Origin: Sedimentisphaerales bacterium
GTDB taxonomy: Bacteria; Planctomycetota; Phycisphaerae; Sedimentisphaerales; Anaerobacaceae
Reading direction: 5' to 3'
DNA: 49,229 bases
Assembly: GCA_016931715.1 (NCBI GenBank)
Contig: JAFGEF010000110.1
Span: 1-49,229, forward strand
The translations under genes were made by a program, and so were the position numbers. The notes under the pieces were generated by a model. The model had not been told where the DNA came from. It worked only from the letters and a program-made list of their open reading frames with translations, and did no database searches. Within the stretch, counting starts at the first letter, position 1. Each line of letters starts with the position of its first letter. Shown in pieces: positions 37,989-44,755 of this stretch.

Positions 37989-38795
37989 TTAAGTGAGGTA
38001 TCTGCTGAAATTGATTCTCGTCAAATCTTCATTTATTTTCGGCTTGCGGAATACGAACAGGTGCTCGTGCATAATCAGGTAGAATCCGCCCTGCTTGGCC
38101 TGTGCCTTCCATCGCTGCGTCATTTTGCAGTTATGCTGAACCTTGACAATGTCCTCTTTGAGCACGAATCCGACCTTCAAAAATCTCTGCATGACATTAA
38201 ACGCCAGCGGCACGTAATGCCTTCCCTTTCTCGTATCACCGATTAAAATCGCGCAGTATTTATCGCACTTGAGCACGCGAAGCAGATTAGCCGCGATTAG
38301 TTCTATCTCATCGCAGAACTTCGGCAGACTGCCGATATTCGACAGGTCGCCTGCTATTTTGCCGTCGGAGTACTTGATAATATTCATATACGGCGGATGC
38401 GTAAGAATCAAATCGACCGAGCCGCTCTCGATGAACGACAAGTCTCTCGCATCTGCGGCTTGTGTCTGCTGCCTGCTCGCGGGCTTATGCTTGAATCGAA
38501 TCGCTTCATCTGTTAATCGTATCGCATCAGGATTTATATCTATTCCTATCGCGTCACGTGCGAGCAGTTTAGCTTCGATGAGCGTAGTCCCGGCTCCCAC
38601 CATAGGGTCAAGAACAATATCGCCTTTCTTGCTGTACATCTCGATTATATTGCGTGCAATCTGAGGAGCAAAGTTGCCGCGATAATCCGATTTATGAGTA
38701 GCCCACGCCCCCCGCTCAGGAAACGACCACACGGTCGTATATTCAGGTGAATACTCTACTGGTAAGTTATGCGATAATTTACTTTTAGCTTTCAT
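37989..38795 (-). CDS. Amino-methyltransferase (N6-adenine or N4-cytosine) of the R-M operon
   Basis: This 268-aa protein shows the SAM-binding motif I, DIVLDPMVGAGTTLIEA (about 59-75), preceded by a motif X-like stretch (GNFAPQIARNIIEMY) and followed by motif IV as HPPY (133-136) in DLILTHPPYMNIIKYSDGK. Order X-I-IV is alpha or gamma-like rather than the beta order. HPPY replaces the usual DPPY/SPPY. There is little room for a separate target-recognition domain. Its ATG overlaps the stop of the endonuclease gene (ATGA). In DpnII-type systems a second methylase sits in the same operon; this could play that part. Target base and site are not readable here. Confidence 0.85.
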   Translation of the reverse strand: MKAKSKLSHNLPVEYSPEYTTVWSFPERGAWATHKSDYRGNFAPQIARNIIEMYSKKGDIVLDPMVGAGTTLIEAKLLARDAIGIDINPDAIRLTDEAIRFKHKPASRQQTQAADARDLSFIESGSVDLILTHPPYMNIIKYSDGKIAGDLSNIGSLPKFCDEIELIAANLLRVLKCDKYCAILIGDTRKGRHYVPLAFNVMQRFLKVGFVLKEDIVKVQHNCKMTQRWKAQAKQGGFYLIMHEHLFVFRKPKINEDLTRINFSRYLT

Positions 38796-39412
38796 GCATA
38801 GAGTTCCGGAATTACAAACTTTTTAAGAAAGCTTGTTCTTGCATAAAATGCTCTTGTTCTTCTTATTCTCTTACCGGGACCTTTTGTTCGTGGTTGGATG
38901 TATTTGCCCATTTCACTTTTCAAGGCATTTTCCCCACCTCTTATAATTGCATCACGTGCTTGATTGTAATCTTCCTTGATTTGATTATATAACTCTGTAT
39001 TTCCTAAATCAAAGGTAGTGACAGAGTAAAGTATTGAACTATCTTCTTGTTGATTTACCCAAATTCTTGCTGCGATTACAGCTTTTTGTAATTTTGATAA
39101 AAGATGACTATTTTCGAATTCAGTATGTTCGACATGGTATGGATCTATCATTGTAATAGCCATTGTTTCTTTTACAGATAAAGAACCATCCTTAAGATAT
39201 TTCAGAGATATTGTTTTTAATTCCCATGAGCCAAAGTTAGGAGCTTGCGCAGAACTTAAAGGAAGTCCCAAACAACGTTCAATAACATGACCAGCCCATC
39301 CTTTATTTTTCTTTCCATTCGAAAACACAGTTATTGCATATTCATCTGCAAGCTTTCTTAAATCTTGTCCAACAATTTCGTTAATTTTTTTTACTGCTTC
39401 TATCCTCTCCAT
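38792..39412 (-). CDS. MutH/Sau3AI-like restriction endonuclease
   Basis: This 206-aa protein resembles MutH and the Sau3AI catalytic domain: KGWAGHVIERCLG (about 37-49, Glu45), then APNFGSWELKTISL (57-70), which carries the E-x-K pair Glu64 and Lys66. Members cut at GATC. The length equals a single MutH-like domain, not the double-length Sau3AI. In Sau3AI a metal-binding Asp lies five residues before the Glu; here that position is Asn59. Context with a GATC-class Dam methylase supports a restriction role rather than mismatch repair, as no mutS or mutL is nearby. AAAGGA precedes the ATG. It overlaps the following methyltransferase gene by 4 bp. Confidence 0.82.
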   Translation of the reverse strand: MERIEAVKKINEIVGQDLRKLADEYAITVFSNGKKNKGWAGHVIERCLGLPLSSAQAPNFGSWELKTISLKYLKDGSLSVKETMAITMIDPYHVEHTEFENSHLLSKLQKAVIAARIWVNQQEDSSILYSVTTFDLGNTELYNQIKEDYNQARDAIIRGGENALKSEMGKYIQPRTKGPGKRIRRTRAFYARTSFLKKFVIPELYA

Positions 39413-39424
39413 AATGGTCCTTTT

Positions 39425-41014
39425 TTATACTTTTCTTAAATCTGTAGTTAAATTTATATACTTTTCTTTGTTTGCATTTTTAACTTTGTTTAATATTAAT
39501 TTAACGGCTTCATTAGCTCCTCCCTCTCCATATAATTTATCTAATTGTGTTATGAACTTATCATCAAATATTTTTTCTATATCTGTAAACAACGTTCCCA
39601 GTTTAAAAGATATATTCTTTTTTATACGATTCCTCTCATAAACTTGAACTAGTCTAAACAAAATTCTCAGGCCTTTATTTGTTAAAAGAAATGAATTAGA
39701 ATCTCTAGAATATTGCTGTAATTTTGTTTTTAATAAAATAAAAAGTTCTTTTATTTTCTTATATGGTGTTTCAGTATCATTATGTGAATTTTGGTACAAA
39801 CGAAGTTTCCCACCGATCAAGTTGTTACCTTTTATTGCATAAACCAATGTATTTAAAGTTATTTTTCCTTTTCTTGTGGCTGTAATACTCGGGATGAATA
39901 CGCTTTCTTTTAAAGGCGAACCCTGAGTATTATTTAATCTCTGGATAACCTCAACTATTTGCTTTTCAAAAAATTCCTTTGGTTTCTTTTCAAAATCCCA
40001 GTTGAATCCGGCTCTAAGTACAAGAATTAGATTTCTATCAATCTTTTTTTGACCTGTATTGATTTCAATAAAAGTTTTTATCTCTTCATCTGTTTCAATA
40101 TTTTCAAGAACGATAATCGGAATATGATGTGTTTCTTGCTCTGTGTCACTCAATTTTGAAAAACCTAAAATTCTATGTTGTCCATCTATAATTCTGCAAG
40201 CACAAAAATAATTTGGAATATTTATCTCAACTGGGCAAGGACATGCAGACTTTTCTTTCTGCTGATTACATATCTGTGAATTATCAGGACAGCTAAGTAA
40301 AATTGTATTTGGAAATGCTAAAAAGTCAGGTTCATGTATCTTTTTTGAAATATCATCAATTTTTTGCTTATGGATAATACGTTGATATCCAATATGTTCT
40401 CCTCTTCTTCGGTACACATAACAATACTCTAATAGATCTTTAGCAGAATCAACATACATATATGCTCTAATATTGCCTAAAAAGAATTGAATCGCTGATT
40501 TAGTAATATTACTTCTATTTTGAGGTTTGATATCAAGAAAGCTCAGAAAATCATTTCTTGACCATTTCCCAATCATTTTATAACTTTCAGAAAAATATTC
40601 AAAATCTATATTGTTTATTACGTACTGGTTTATATTTTGTACAACCGATTCAGGAATATTCTCTTTCTTGCTTAAATCAAAATATATATAGATAATCTTA
40701 TAATTTGATAAAATATTAAATCTTTTTTCGATTACACCTCTATTTCGAGAATCTTCCCATCGCCTAAAGAATCCATTTATTTTTAGAGCTCGCTCATCTT
40801 CTTGTTCGGATACTTCAATAAAGAAATATTTTTTTAATTCTTGAGATTTAAATATTAGATCAATATGTCCAATTGTTTCACCTCCCCTTTCAACTTTAGT
40901 TGCATCGTCACATTCGATAAGCTCCATACCAAAACCAAGAAACAATAAAGCAACTTCATCAATTCTAGGATCAGTTAATTGCTTAATCCTCTTCCTTGCT
41001 TCTGTCTCATTCAT
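39425..41014 (-). CDS. DGQHR-domain protein with nuclease-like N-terminal region
   Basis: This 529-aa protein has the DGQHR signature (RIIDGQHRILGFSK, about 275-288), as in DndB and related defence-associated proteins. The first 100 residues look like a PD-(D/E)XK fold: GHIDLIFKSQ (Asp52) followed by KYFFIEVSEQ (Glu67), though the usual lysine is replaced by Ser69. Between them is a cysteine-rich patch at about 242-273 (six Cys), perhaps metal-binding. DndB regulates phosphorothioate modification genes, but other DGQHR proteins have no settled role. It lies between dam and the endonuclease gene, starting 1 bp after the dam stop and ending 12 bp before the next gene. Not a standard part of DpnII-type operons. 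Confidence 0.8.
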   Translation of the reverse strand: MNETEARKRIKQLTDPRIDEVALLFLGFGMELIECDDATKVERGGETIGHIDLIFKSQELKKYFFIEVSEQEDERALKINGFFRRWEDSRNRGVIEKRFNILSNYKIIYIYFDLSKKENIPESVVQNINQYVINNIDFEYFSESYKMIGKWSRNDFLSFLDIKPQNRSNITKSAIQFFLGNIRAYMYVDSAKDLLEYCYVYRRRGEHIGYQRIIHKQKIDDISKKIHEPDFLAFPNTILLSCPDNSQICNQQKEKSACPCPVEINIPNYFCACRIIDGQHRILGFSKLSDTEQETHHIPIIVLENIETDEEIKTFIEINTGQKKIDRNLILVLRAGFNWDFEKKPKEFFEKQIVEVIQRLNNTQGSPLKESVFIPSITATRKGKITLNTLVYAIKGNNLIGGKLRLYQNSHNDTETPYKKIKELFILLKTKLQQYSRDSNSFLLTNKGLRILFRLVQVYERNRIKKNISFKLGTLFTDIEKIFDDKFITQLDKLYGEGGANEAVKLILNKVKNANKEKYINLTTDLRKV

Positions 41015-41015
41015 T

Positions 41016-41918
41016 TTATCCCCTTTTTACATAATTAGTTATTATAAGTTCATTAATCTGTCCTCTGCCTGAAGCTTTGCAGTTTATCTGTCTTGATGCT
41101 TTGACTGTATCTATTGAAAAGCCTTTGTAATGTTTCTCAAAAAAGTTATCGTTAGGATTTTCGTTTTTCGGATCTGAATTGCTTAAAAGGAATTTTGCTC
41201 CTTTATCGTCTATATGTCTGCAAAAATCAGAAAGTCTGATTTGCTCACCCTCGTTAAAATCTTCTTTTGAATACGAAGTAAAACTTGCAGTTGGACTCAA
41301 TGGACGATATGGCGGATCGAAATAAACGAATGTGTTATCGTCTATGTACTTATCACTCTTTTCAAAATCACCACAAATAATTTTTGCATTCTGTAAAACT
41401 TCCGACACACTTCTTAAATTAAGCTCATCACAAATTGTCGGATTTCTGTAATCGCCAAAGGGAACGTTATACTCGCCTTTTTTGTTGACCCGATACAAAC
41501 CATTGAAACATGTTTTATTGAGGAAGATTAATTTCGCAGAATCTCTATCATTATTGAACTCTGTACGAATCTGATAGAAATATTCTTTTTGTTCAGTTTT
41601 TTCTAATGTAAGAAACTGTTTTTGTAATTTCTTCAATTCTTTGATAACAGAACCAACATCATTTTTAATCGTGTTGTAACAATGCACCAAATTTTCGTTG
41701 ATATCAAAAAGATAAAAGTTCTTTATTTGTTCATATCTTTGAGCAATAAAAAAGAAAACGGCTCCGCCGCCGATAAAAGGCTCGACATAAGTATCAATTT
41801 CTCCATTTTCAATTTCGATAGGCAATCGTTTTTCTATCTCCGGTAAAAGCTGCCCCTTACCTCCTGCCCATTTAAGAAAAGGTTTTGCTGTTGCTTTAGT
41901 CTCAACAATTACGCTCAC
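41016..41918 (-). CDS. dam: DNA adenine methylase, Dam/DpnM type (D12 class, GATC-like)
   Basis: This 300-aa protein starts at a GTG (41918), with GGATTT upstream and overlapping the stop of a 20-codon remnant frame. It has motif X/I KPFLKWAGGKGQLLPEI (about 13-29), the adjacent YVEPFIGGGAVFF and motif IV FDPPYRPLSPTASFTSY (about 198-214). The DPPYxPLSxTAxFTxY form is that of GATC-specific enzymes such as E. coli Dam and DpnM. It should methylate N6 of adenine in GATC and protect host DNA from the cognate endonuclease. Second gene of the operon after the XRE regulator. Confidence 0.92.
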   Translation of the reverse strand: MSVIVETKATAKPFLKWAGGKGQLLPEIEKRLPIEIENGEIDTYVEPFIGGGAVFFFIAQRYEQIKNFYLFDINENLVHCYNTIKNDVGSVIKELKKLQKQFLTLEKTEQKEYFYQIRTEFNNDRDSAKLIFLNKTCFNGLYRVNKKGEYNVPFGDYRNPTICDELNLRSVSEVLQNAKIICGDFEKSDKYIDDNTFVYFDPPYRPLSPTASFTSYSKEDFNEGEQIRLSDFCRHIDDKGAKFLLSNSDPKNENPNDNFFEKHYKGFSIDTVKASRQINCKASGRGQINELIITNYVKRG

Positions 41919-41977
41919 AATAAATCCTTTGCATGTACTTTCAATGTCTTAGCTATTTTTTTAAATATTCTGGCCAT
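41915..41977 (-). pseudogene. 20-codon remnant resembling the C-terminus of an XRE regulator
   Basis: ATG 41977 to TGA 41915 reads MARIFKKIAKTLKVHAKDLL. This is the typical last helix of XRE-family proteins, yet it lies just after the stop of the intact XRE gene and overlaps the GTG start of dam. It could be a leftover from a duplicated regulator, or a leader peptide that couples translation to dam. Confidence 0.4.
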
Positions 41978-41978
41978 T

Positions 41979-42200
41979 TTATTTGATGAAGAAATTCAAT
42001 GATTTTTTGTATATTTTTGCGAACTTCTGAAGTTGAACGACATCAATTCGATACTGGCCAGATTCAATTTTTGAGACAAATGACTGATTGACATTCAGTA
42101 ATTCCGCAACTTGTTCTTGATTTAATCCAACCTCTTTACGAGCTTTTTTCAACTGAGTTACGATATGTTTATGTTCTTCTGAAAAGATTGTCTTAATCAT
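41979..42200 (-). CDS. XRE-family helix-turn-helix regulator of the R-M operon
   Basis: The start is placed at 42200 (MIKTIFSEEHKHIVTQLKKA) with GGGAAA upstream; the frame extends 34 codons further into sequence that contains operator-like repeats. The 73-aa protein is one HTH domain: KKARKEVGLNQEQVAELLNV, NQSFVSKIESGQYRIDVVQL. Small XRE proteins of this size act as C proteins or repressors in restriction-modification operons, delaying or limiting endonuclease synthesis. It is the first gene of the operon, 60 bp before dam. Its likely operator is the tandem repeat at 42242-42273. Confidence 0.88.
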   Translation of the reverse strand: MIKTIFSEEHKHIVTQLKKARKEVGLNQEQVAELLNVNQSFVSKIESGQYRIDVVQLQKFAKIYKKSLNFFIK

Positions 42201-42241
42201 ACGAATTTCCCAAAAAATATTTATTATTGTGAAGTATTGTG

Positions 42242-42273
42242 TATCCCATTCCGGAATATCCCAAATTGGAATA
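42242..42273 (-). promoter_or_regulatory. Tandem 15-bp operator-like repeat upstream of the XRE gene
   Basis: TATCCCATTCCGGAA (42242-42256) is followed directly by TATCCCAAATTGGAA (42257-42271) and then TA. Each unit with the following TA is an imperfect palindrome (TATCCCA near one end, TGGAATA at the other). The pair lies about 42-73 bp before the XRE start, where promoter and operator are expected. This resembles C-box arrangements of restriction-modification controllers, but the sequence differs. Confidence 0.5.
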
Positions 42274-42286
42274 ATTTTAAGGTTCA

Positions 42287-42311
42287 GCATGGGCTGAAGC
42301 ACATCCTACGA
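42287..42311. repeat. Dispersed 25-bp repeat, copy 1
   Basis: The segment beginning CAGCATGGGCTGAAGCAC is the inverse complement, with one mismatch, of 48190-48214. Both copies are intergenic. Confidence 0.75.
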
Positions 42312-42408
42312 ATATTGAAACAGAATTGTATAGAAAGCTGGTTTTTAATCGACAGCCTAAAGATAGCATTATTTTAAAAATAGGGGAAAGAGTCTGGAAT
42401 TCTACTTA

Positions 42409-42489
42409 GACAAAATTGTCAGGGGGGTATAGACAAAACTGTCGTACCTACTACGACAAAAGATGTATTTCAAGTACGACAGAATTGTC
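42409..42489. other. Cluster of GACA/TGTC dyads, possible transposon-end or binding-site array
   Basis: Three dyads occur in 81 bp: GACAAAATTGTC (42409-42420), GACAAAACTGTC (42432-42443) and GACAGAATTGTC (42478-42489). GTCGTA (42441-42446) and TACGAC (42452-42457) add a further inverted pair, and TACGACA recurs at 42475-42481. An AGGGGGG run separates the first two. Arrays of this style occur at ends of Mu/Tn5053-like transposons and as repressor sites; no transposase gene is present. Confidence 0.5.
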
Positions 42490-42770
42490 TACATATTAAT
42501 AACACTATTAATAAAGATACTATAAGAAACACTATTGCGTCGTCATCGCCTTTGCCTGTTTGGAAGCAGGCTCAGACGACGCTTTAAACAACGGTGGTTA
42601 TACCTTACATCGACCATGAAGCCAAGTTGGAATAATTTTCGAGCCATTTTATTTATCTCCCGCCAGGCGCTAAGGCGCCAAGTTTTATATTCTTTTCTTT
42701 GCGTCTCTGCGCCTTTGCGGGAAAAATTTAATAAAAACAGCATTCTAAAAATACTAAGAATTTGCTGCAT

Positions 42771-42824
42771 AATGTTTCGCGGGCAAGATGCCCGCGACAC
42801 GGTTCTTTTAGGAGGTTCTAAAAG
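42771..42824. repeat. CGCGGGC hairpin repeat, copy 1
   Basis: AATGTTTCGCGGGCAAGATG begins the unit. CGCGGGC and GCCCGCG form a perfect 7-bp stem with loop AAGAT. A second copy lies at 43038-43091 with one stem mismatch, and the flanks after the stem (CGACACGRTTCTTTT) are also shared. Confidence 0.75.
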
Positions 42825-43037
42825 ATATAATTACCCAAATTAACATCTTTAGCAAATCTGCCTGATATGAAAGCAAGGTTATATTTGACATCAGGCGGAA
42901 TCGGGGTATAATATCTCGCATCGTTTATGATAGAAACAAGCCGCGAATTAACACTAATGAACACTAATTCGTTATAGGCAGATTATTAAGATTCTCTAAC
43001 AAAATGAATTTTTAAGATGCAGTATTGCCATCATGGT

Positions 43038-43091
43038 AATGTTTCGCGGGCAAGATGCCCTCGACACGATTCTTTTTGTTAGAGGTTTTAA
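43038..43091. repeat. CGCGGGC hairpin repeat, copy 2
   Basis: This is the second copy of the unit at 42771-42824, in the same orientation 267 bp away. The stem has GCCCTCG in place of GCCCGCG. Confidence 0.75.
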
Positions 43092-43164
43092 ATTTGTGTT
43101 TTTGTTGTACGAAAATCCGTGTTAATCTGTGCAAATCATTATCGAAAAAGGGTTTTATAAGAAA

Positions 43165-43671
43165 ATGCAAAAGAAATATGTAAGAGCGATATTTCCGGGT
43201 TCTTTTGACCCGATAACAAACGGTCATCTGGACGTCATAAAACGTGGTATGAAGCTGTTCGATGAGCTTATTGTGGCAGTGGGACGCAGCCCGATAAAGA
43301 ACCAGCTTTTTACGCCTGAAGAACGCGTAGAAATGATTTCTGAGCTTATCGACAAGGGCACAATGCCTGGAGTATCTGTGGAAAGCTTCGAGGGCCTTAC
43401 CGTCGAATACGCCGCAAGGAGAAAGGCGAACGTAATCCTTCGAGGCCTCAGAAGCCTTACAGACGTACAGTACGAATTTCAGCTTGCCATGACAAACCGG
43501 GCGGTAGCGGGAATTGAGACGATTTTTATTATGACCTCCGAGCAGTACGGCTTTACCAGTTCGACACTGATTCGCGAAATCGCCTCTTTAGGCGGTGATT
43601 TGTCGAACCTGATTCCGATAAATGTGCAGGAACGATTGAATAAACGAATGAAGAAAGGGAAATCCCAGTAA
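43165..43671 (+). CDS. coaD: Phosphopantetheine adenylyltransferase
   Basis: The start is placed at 43165 (MQKKYVRAIFPGSFDPITNG); a GTG at 43129 in the same frame lies in repeat-derived sequence and is less likely. The 168-aa cytoplasmic enzyme adds AMP to 4'-phosphopantetheine in coenzyme A synthesis. Motifs are FPGSFDPITNGHLDVIKRG (nucleotidyltransferase T/HxGH), VILRGLRSLTDVQYEFQLA and TSSTLIREIASLGGD. Length is normal. The next gene starts 18 bp downstream. The repeat-filled region upstream should contain its promoter, which I cannot assign. Confidence 0.95.
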   Translation: MQKKYVRAIFPGSFDPITNGHLDVIKRGMKLFDELIVAVGRSPIKNQLFTPEERVEMISELIDKGTMPGVSVESFEGLTVEYAARRKANVILRGLRSLTDVQYEFQLAMTNRAVAGIETIFIMTSEQYGFTSSTLIREIASLGGDLSNLIPINVQERLNKRMKKGKSQ

Positions 43672-43689
43672 TATCGGAATTTTTTTGCC

Positions 43690-44055
43690 ATGTTTGAAAT
43701 AAGTGTTGAAACGCATTTTTATGCAAGCCACGAACTGGCTCTCCCCGACGGCTCGAAGGAGCCTTCTCATTATCATAACTGGTCTGTTACGGCTGATGTA
43801 AGCAGCGAAAACCTCAATAATATGGGAATTGTAATGAACTTCCACAAGCTCAGGGAACTGCTCGAAAATATTACATCAAAATTCAATAAAAAAGCCCTGA
43901 ACAGCATAAAATATTTTCAGAAAACTAATCCTTCGGCGGAGAATGTTGCAAAATTTATTTTTGAAAAACTCGAGCCTGAACTGCCTGATAATGTCAAATT
44001 GGAATGCGTCAGTGTTGTCGAAGAGCCGTTCTGCACAGCTAAATTCCGAAGATGA
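43690..44055 (+). CDS. 6-pyruvoyl-tetrahydropterin synthase / QueD family protein, non-canonical
   Basis: This 121-aa protein has the T-fold of the PTPS/QueD family. The zinc histidines appear as His14 (HFYASHELA), His27 and His29 (SHYHNW). In QueD the latter motif is C-x-x-LHGH; here it is EPSHYHNW, with Glu24 where the catalytic Cys would sit and Tyr for the Gly. NPSAENVAKFIFEKLEPEL and the C-terminal EEPF fit the family. So it may act like the Glu-type PTPS-III enzymes of folate or pterin synthesis rather than queuosine synthesis. It lies 18 bp after coaD and probably shares its transcript. Confidence 0.78.
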   Translation: MFEISVETHFYASHELALPDGSKEPSHYHNWSVTADVSSENLNNMGIVMNFHKLRELLENITSKFNKKALNSIKYFQKTNPSAENVAKFIFEKLEPELPDNVKLECVSVVEEPFCTAKFRR

Positions 44056-44132
44056 TAAAATAAGCATATAGAAAATATGCGAAAATGACGATTATTTAAT
44101 CATAATTTCGAGCACTAAAATTATTTGCCCTA

Positions 44133-44160
44133 TTGAAAAATAAGAATTATTTTGTATAAT
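44133..44160 (+). promoter_or_regulatory. Sigma-70-type promoter for mcsA-mcsB
   Basis: TTGAAA (44133-44138), 16-bp spacer, TATAAT (44155-44160). It lies about 65 bp before the mcsA start at 44227. Confidence 0.5.
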
Positions 44161-44226
44161 AGATTTTTGGAATGATTTTGTAACGAAGAGTTTATACACA
44201 ATATTCGACTGAGATTTTAAATTGAT

Positions 44227-44736
44227 ATGCAATGCCAAATTTGTAATAAAAACGAGGCGACAATTCATTTAACAGAGATTTCCAGCGGTACGCGAACCGA
44301 GATGCACCTTTGCGAGAATTGTGCCGCCGAGCAGAATATAACGGTAAAAAGTCATATTCCGATAAACGAGCTTCTTAGCGGCCTGCTTTCCGTCCAACCT
44401 ACGGACGAAGAGATTGCCGGACCTACGCTTGAGCATCTTACGTGTCCGAACTGCGGCTTTACTCTCGCTCAATTTCGCAAGGAAGGTGTTCTCGGATGCC
44501 CTTACGATTACGAGGTTTTCGAGAGCGTGCTTCAGCCTCTTATTGAAAAAGCCCATGATGGAAAGAAATCTCATTGCGGCAAGATTCCCGCCAGCACCCC
44601 GATAGACGCGAAAAAGCAGATGGAAATTATGTCTCTGCGCAGGCAGTTGGATGATGCTGTTCGCAGCGAGGATTACGAATTAGCCGCTGTGTTGAGAGAT
44701 AAAATTAACCAAAACGAAAAACAACAGACAAACTGA
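44227..44736 (+). CDS. mcsA: McsA-like zinc-finger protein, activator of McsB kinase
   Basis: This 169-aa protein has N-terminal CxxC pairs (CQICNKNEATIHLTE, CENCAAEQN), a second zinc pair (CPNCGFTLAQFRKEGVLGC) and a C-terminal UVR motif (RRQLDDAVRSEDYELAAVL). This is the McsA layout. In Bacillus McsA activates the arginine kinase McsB, which marks proteins for ClpCP. mcsB follows 19 bp downstream, in one operon. Neither ctsR nor clpC is next to them, unlike the Firmicutes operon, so the regulation differs. Confidence 0.9.
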   Translation: MQCQICNKNEATIHLTEISSGTRTEMHLCENCAAEQNITVKSHIPINELLSGLLSVQPTDEEIAGPTLEHLTCPNCGFTLAQFRKEGVLGCPYDYEVFESVLQPLIEKAHDGKKSHCGKIPASTPIDAKKQMEIMSLRRQLDDAVRSEDYELAAVLRDKINQNEKQQTN

Positions 44737-44755
44737 TGGATCATGTTTTAAAGAT

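Larger units (their letters stand above)
42490..43164. other. Gene-free stretch filled with hairpins and dispersed repeats
   Basis: This stretch of about 670 bp has no supported gene. It contains a nested hairpin with arms GCGTCGTC (42538-42545) and GACGACGC (42574-42581) around GCCTG/CAGGC; a repeat with GGCGCTAAGGCGCC near 42667; two copies of a CGCGGGC hairpin (42771 and 43038); and degraded ACACTAAT/TTAATCTGTG repeats at 42945-42970 and 43110-43135. The latter run up to the coaD start. Confidence 0.5.

Noticed and set aside
38209-38224. CGGCACGTAATGCCTT as a sigma-54 promoter
   Set aside because: It lacks the GC at the right spacing and lies inside the methyltransferase gene.
42401-42500. 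Dyad cluster as a CRISPR array
   Set aside because: Units are only 12 bp, spacing is irregular and no cas genes are present.
42535-42843. Open frames on both strands in the repeat region
   Set aside because: They cross dispersed hairpin repeats, lack ribosome sites and resemble no family; the minus-strand reading (MARKLFQLGFMVDV onward) shows no domain.
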